From Ktedonobacterales bacterium (GTDB lineage: Bacteria > Chloroflexota > Ktedonobacteria > Ktedonobacterales > JADMIN01), in assembly GCA_025450405.1 (NCBI GenBank), contig JANWHL010000023.1, positions 1 to 8,007 of the forward strand: a stretch of DNA of 8,007 nucleotides, in the 5' to 3' direction. The notes beneath the pieces are model-generated. The model was not told where the DNA came from, made no database searches, and saw nothing but the letters and a program-made list of their open reading frames with translations. The translations under genes were made by a program, and so were the position numbers. Below are positions 6,363 through 8,007 of this stretch, piece by piece; position 1 is the stretch's first letter; every line of letters begins with the position of its first letter.

Positions 6363-6803
6363 ATGCGCGTAGCGAGGCGGACGGAATTGGTGAGCGGGCT
6401 GGTGTGCGGGATTGCGGGCATCCTGGGGGTGCTCGTGGCGATCCTGCTGCCAATGCGCGCCTGGACTGACCTCGCGTTCCCCGCGGGCGGCGGCACAGCC
6501 GATCTTCCCGCCAGCGCGGCCTTCCTGGCGGCGGCCGGGCAATTCGCCGCGGCCCTGCTCTATATTTTCGCGCTACTGGCCACCGGCGTGGCGGTTGGCG
6601 CCCTGCTCCACGTCCGGCGTCACTCCGCCCGGGGCCACAGCATCCTGCTCGTCGCGGCGGCCGCGCTCATGCTGGCCACGCCGGCCACTACCCTCAGTGT
6701 CGGCCTCCTCTTCTGGCCGAGCGCGCTGCTGGCGCTCCTCTGCGGCGTCGCCAGCATCCTCCCGCGCGAGGCGCGCGGCGTGCCGCCCGTCGCGGCCCAT
6801 TAG
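6363..6803 (+). CDS. Small four-helix integral membrane protein, unknown function
   Basis: This 146-residue, Ala/Leu-rich protein has hydrophobic stretches at about 9-31, 54-83, 93-110 and 112-133. They fit four membrane helices with both ends inside: RVARR is at the N-terminus, HVRRHSAR lies between helices two and three, and REAR follows helix four. I see no catalytic motif or named domain. ATG 6363 is chosen because GGAGGGG lies seven bases upstream; ATG 6345 in the same frame lacks a comparable site and would fall in the hairpin loop. It follows the second paralogue by 99 bases on the same strand and may belong to the same membrane cluster, though its own -10-like box suggests separate control. 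It is convergent with sufU. Confidence 0.7.
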   Translation: MRVARRTELVSGLVCGIAGILGVLVAILLPMRAWTDLAFPAGGGTADLPASAAFLAAAGQFAAALLYIFALLATGVAVGALLHVRRHSARGHSILLVAAAALMLATPATTLSVGLLFWPSALLALLCGVASILPREARGVPPVAAH

Positions 6804-6813
6804 CGTGCGGTCT

Positions 6814-6828
6814 CCCCATGGGATGGGG
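6814..6828. terminator. Short hairpin between convergent genes, weak terminator candidate
   Basis: CCCCAT-GGG-ATGGGG is a 6-bp stem with a 3-base loop, 10 bases after the membrane protein stop and about 80 bases beyond the sufU stop. Neither side has a T-run, so it is not a classic intrinsic terminator. Its place between convergent genes is the main support. The rest of the 105-bp gap shows nothing else. Confidence 0.3.
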
Positions 6829-6908
6829 CATAGGGTGAGGTCTTCCGCCTCCGCTCCTCGCGGTGTCCGGTAGACGCCCGCCAGGTTATGGATGCGGTCC
6901 GCGATGGA

Positions 6909-7346
6909 CTACTTGACGTCCGCCGCCGGCTCTTCCATGGCGGGGTCATCCGCCATGTCCTCGTCATAGCGGCCGGTGTAAGGGCCGCCGACGCATTCGT
7001 GTAGCACACGCAGACCCAGCAGCGCGCAGCGCTGGCGCGCCGGGCCGATCGTCACGCCCAGCATCTCCAGGATGTCGGCCGGACGCAGGGCCCGCAGCTC
7101 CTCCAGCGTGGCGCCCTCGATCCGCTCCGTCAGCATCGAGGCGGAAGCCTGACTGATGGCGCAGCCGCGGCCGTCGAAGCGCACCTCCGCCACCCGATCA
7201 CCGTCCAGTTTCAGGTCCAGCTCCACCCGATCGCCACAGAGCGGATTGGTCTCCGCCGCGTGGCAATCTGGTGCCTCCAGGTGCCCGTGGTTCCGCGGGT
7301 CGCGGTAATGGTCCAGGATGTATTGTCGATAGAGATCGTCGTCCAC
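6909..7346 (-). CDS. sufU: SufU/IscU-type Fe-S cluster assembly protein
   Basis: This 145-residue cytoplasmic protein of the NifU N-terminal/IscU family takes sulfur from the SufS desulfurase during Fe-S cluster assembly. The N-terminus (DDDLYRQYILDHYRDPRNHG) is typical. The ligand set is visible: Cys37 and Asp39 in NPLCGD, Cys62 in GCAISQASAS and Cys107 in ARQRCALL. The residue before Cys107 is Arg, where IscU has His, as in SufU-type proteins. The 45-residue spacing from Cys62 to Cys107 is shorter than in Bacillus-type SufU (about 62), so the usual insertion is missing. This shorter form is known among NifU-like proteins. Extra cysteines occur at 28 and 118, and the tail is acidic. The start is GTG, with AAGG five bases upstream. 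It lies 20 bases after the sufS stop on the same strand, so the two form an operon. There is no NifU C-terminal domain. Confidence 0.93.
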   Translation of the reverse strand: MDDDLYRQYILDHYRDPRNHGHLEAPDCHAAETNPLCGDRVELDLKLDGDRVAEVRFDGRGCAISQASASMLTERIEGATLEELRALRPADILEMLGVTIGPARQRCALLGLRVLHECVGGPYTGRYDEDMADDPAMEEPAADVK

Positions 7347-7366
7347 GCTCGCCTTGCTCCCCGTTC

Positions 7367-8007
7367 CTAGAACGCGAAGACCGCCCGCGCCCGCTCCAGC
7401 GCCTCTGCCAGGAGGTCGATCTCCGCCGCGGTGGTGTAGACGTAGAAGCTGGCCCGCGCTGTCGCGCCCAGGTGATAGTGCTCCATCAATGGCTGCGCGC
7501 AGTGGTGCCCAGCGCGGACGGCAATGCCGTCGCGGTCCAGCAGCGTCGCCAGATCGTGCGGGTGTATATCCGCCAGGGTGAAAGAGACCACGCCACCGCG
7601 CCGCGCCGCCGGCGGCCCGTACATTGTCAACTCGGGCACCGCCGCCAGCCGCTCCATCGCGTAGGTCACCAAAGCACGCTCATGGTTGTGGACACGCTCC
7701 ATGCCCAGGCCCGCCAGATAGTCCACCGCCGCGCCGAATCCCACGGCCTCGATGAACGCCGGCGTGCCCGCCTCGAACTTCCAGGGGAGGTCGTTCCAGG
7801 TGGACCCGCTGAGGTGGACCTCGCGGATCATGTCGCCGCCGCCCAGGAACGGCGGCATCGCCTCCAGCAGCTCCGCACGTCCCCAGAGCGCGCCGATGCC
7901 CGTCGGCCCCAGCATCTTGTGCCCGCTGAACGCCAGGAAGTCGCAGTCGAGGTCGCGCACATCCACTGGCAGATGCGGAACGGACTGCGCCCCGTCCAGC
8001 AGCACCA
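7367..8007 (-). CDS. sufS: Cysteine desulfurase SufS (class V aminotransferase fold), 5' end outside window
   Basis: This PLP enzyme converts cysteine to alanine and holds the sulfur as a persulfide on its active-site cysteine, delivering it to SufU. The visible 212 residues are the C-terminal half. The fragment opens with LLDGAQSVPH, whose Asp contacts the PLP ring nitrogen. It continues with FSGHK (Lys30 of the fragment, the Schiff-base lysine) and RAGHHCAQP (Cys169, the sulfur-accepting cysteine). Lys-to-Cys spacing is 139 residues, almost the same as in E. coli SufS. The short cysteine-loop context RAGHHCAQP marks the SufS/group II type rather than IscS. About 195 N-terminal residues and the promoter lie outside the window. 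The stop is TAG at 7369-7367, and sufU begins 20 bases later. No sufB, sufC or sufD is visible, though they could lie upstream. Confidence 0.96.
   Translation of the reverse strand, partial: VLLDGAQSVPHLPVDVRDLDCDFLAFSGHKMLGPTGIGALWGRAELLEAMPPFLGGGDMIREVHLSGSTWNDLPWKFEAGTPAFIEAVGFGAAVDYLAGLGMERVHNHERALVTYAMERLAAVPELTMYGPPAARRGGVVSFTLADIHPHDLATLLDRDGIAVRAGHHCAQPLMEHYHLGATARASFYVYTTAAEIDLLAEALERARAVFAF

Noticed and set aside
1..8007. CRISPR arrays, tRNA or rRNA genes, insertion sequences, attachment sites
   Set aside because: None seen: no regular spaced repeats, no tRNA-like cloverleaf noticed, no transposase other than the Rpn-like protein, and no terminal inverted repeats around it.

Overview
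The window is GC-rich (roughly two thirds G+C by eye). It comes from a bacterial chromosome and holds seven protein-coding genes with no RNA gene, insertion sequence or CRISPR array. A GH133-type glycogen debranching enzyme, a SufS-SufU pair with no sufBCD beside it, and an Rpn/COG5464-type nuclease together would fit Chloroflexota (Thermomicrobia-like). That is an inference from gene content, not a phylogenetic result.

Layout. Positions 1-922 (minus) hold an Rpn/PD-(D/E)XK-type nuclease gene whose last codons lie outside the window. It contains a very strong internal Shine-Dalgarno followed by tandem ATGs, and may therefore encode a second, C-terminal protein. Positions 990-3320 (minus) encode the glycogen debranching enzyme, which carries a 12-bp tandem repeat in an interdomain linker. 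Positions 3321-3795 form a 475-bp divergent intergenic region with a good sigma70-like promoter facing right and a 9-bp inverted repeat. Positions 3796-4995 and 5112-6263 (plus) are two tandem paralogues of unknown function. Each has two transmembrane segments flanking a conserved extracytoplasmic domain, followed by a long disordered tail. The tails are unrelated: Gly/Tyr/Gln-rich in the first, Pro/Gly/Ser/Ala-rich in the second. Positions 6363-6803 (plus) encode a small four-helix membrane protein whose ribosome-binding site lies in a predicted hairpin. Positions 6909-7346 and 7367-8007 (minus) are sufU and the 3' part of sufS, an Fe-S cluster assembly operon convergent with the membrane-protein genes.

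How they work together. SufS and SufU form a known pair: the desulfurase passes persulfide sulfur to SufU. The debranching enzyme acts alone here in glycogen or alpha-glucan breakdown. The two paralogues and the small membrane protein look like one plus-strand membrane cluster. The strongest lead for new biology is the possible gene-within-gene at the Rpn locus, followed by the paralogue pair with a shared ectodomain and swapped disordered tails.
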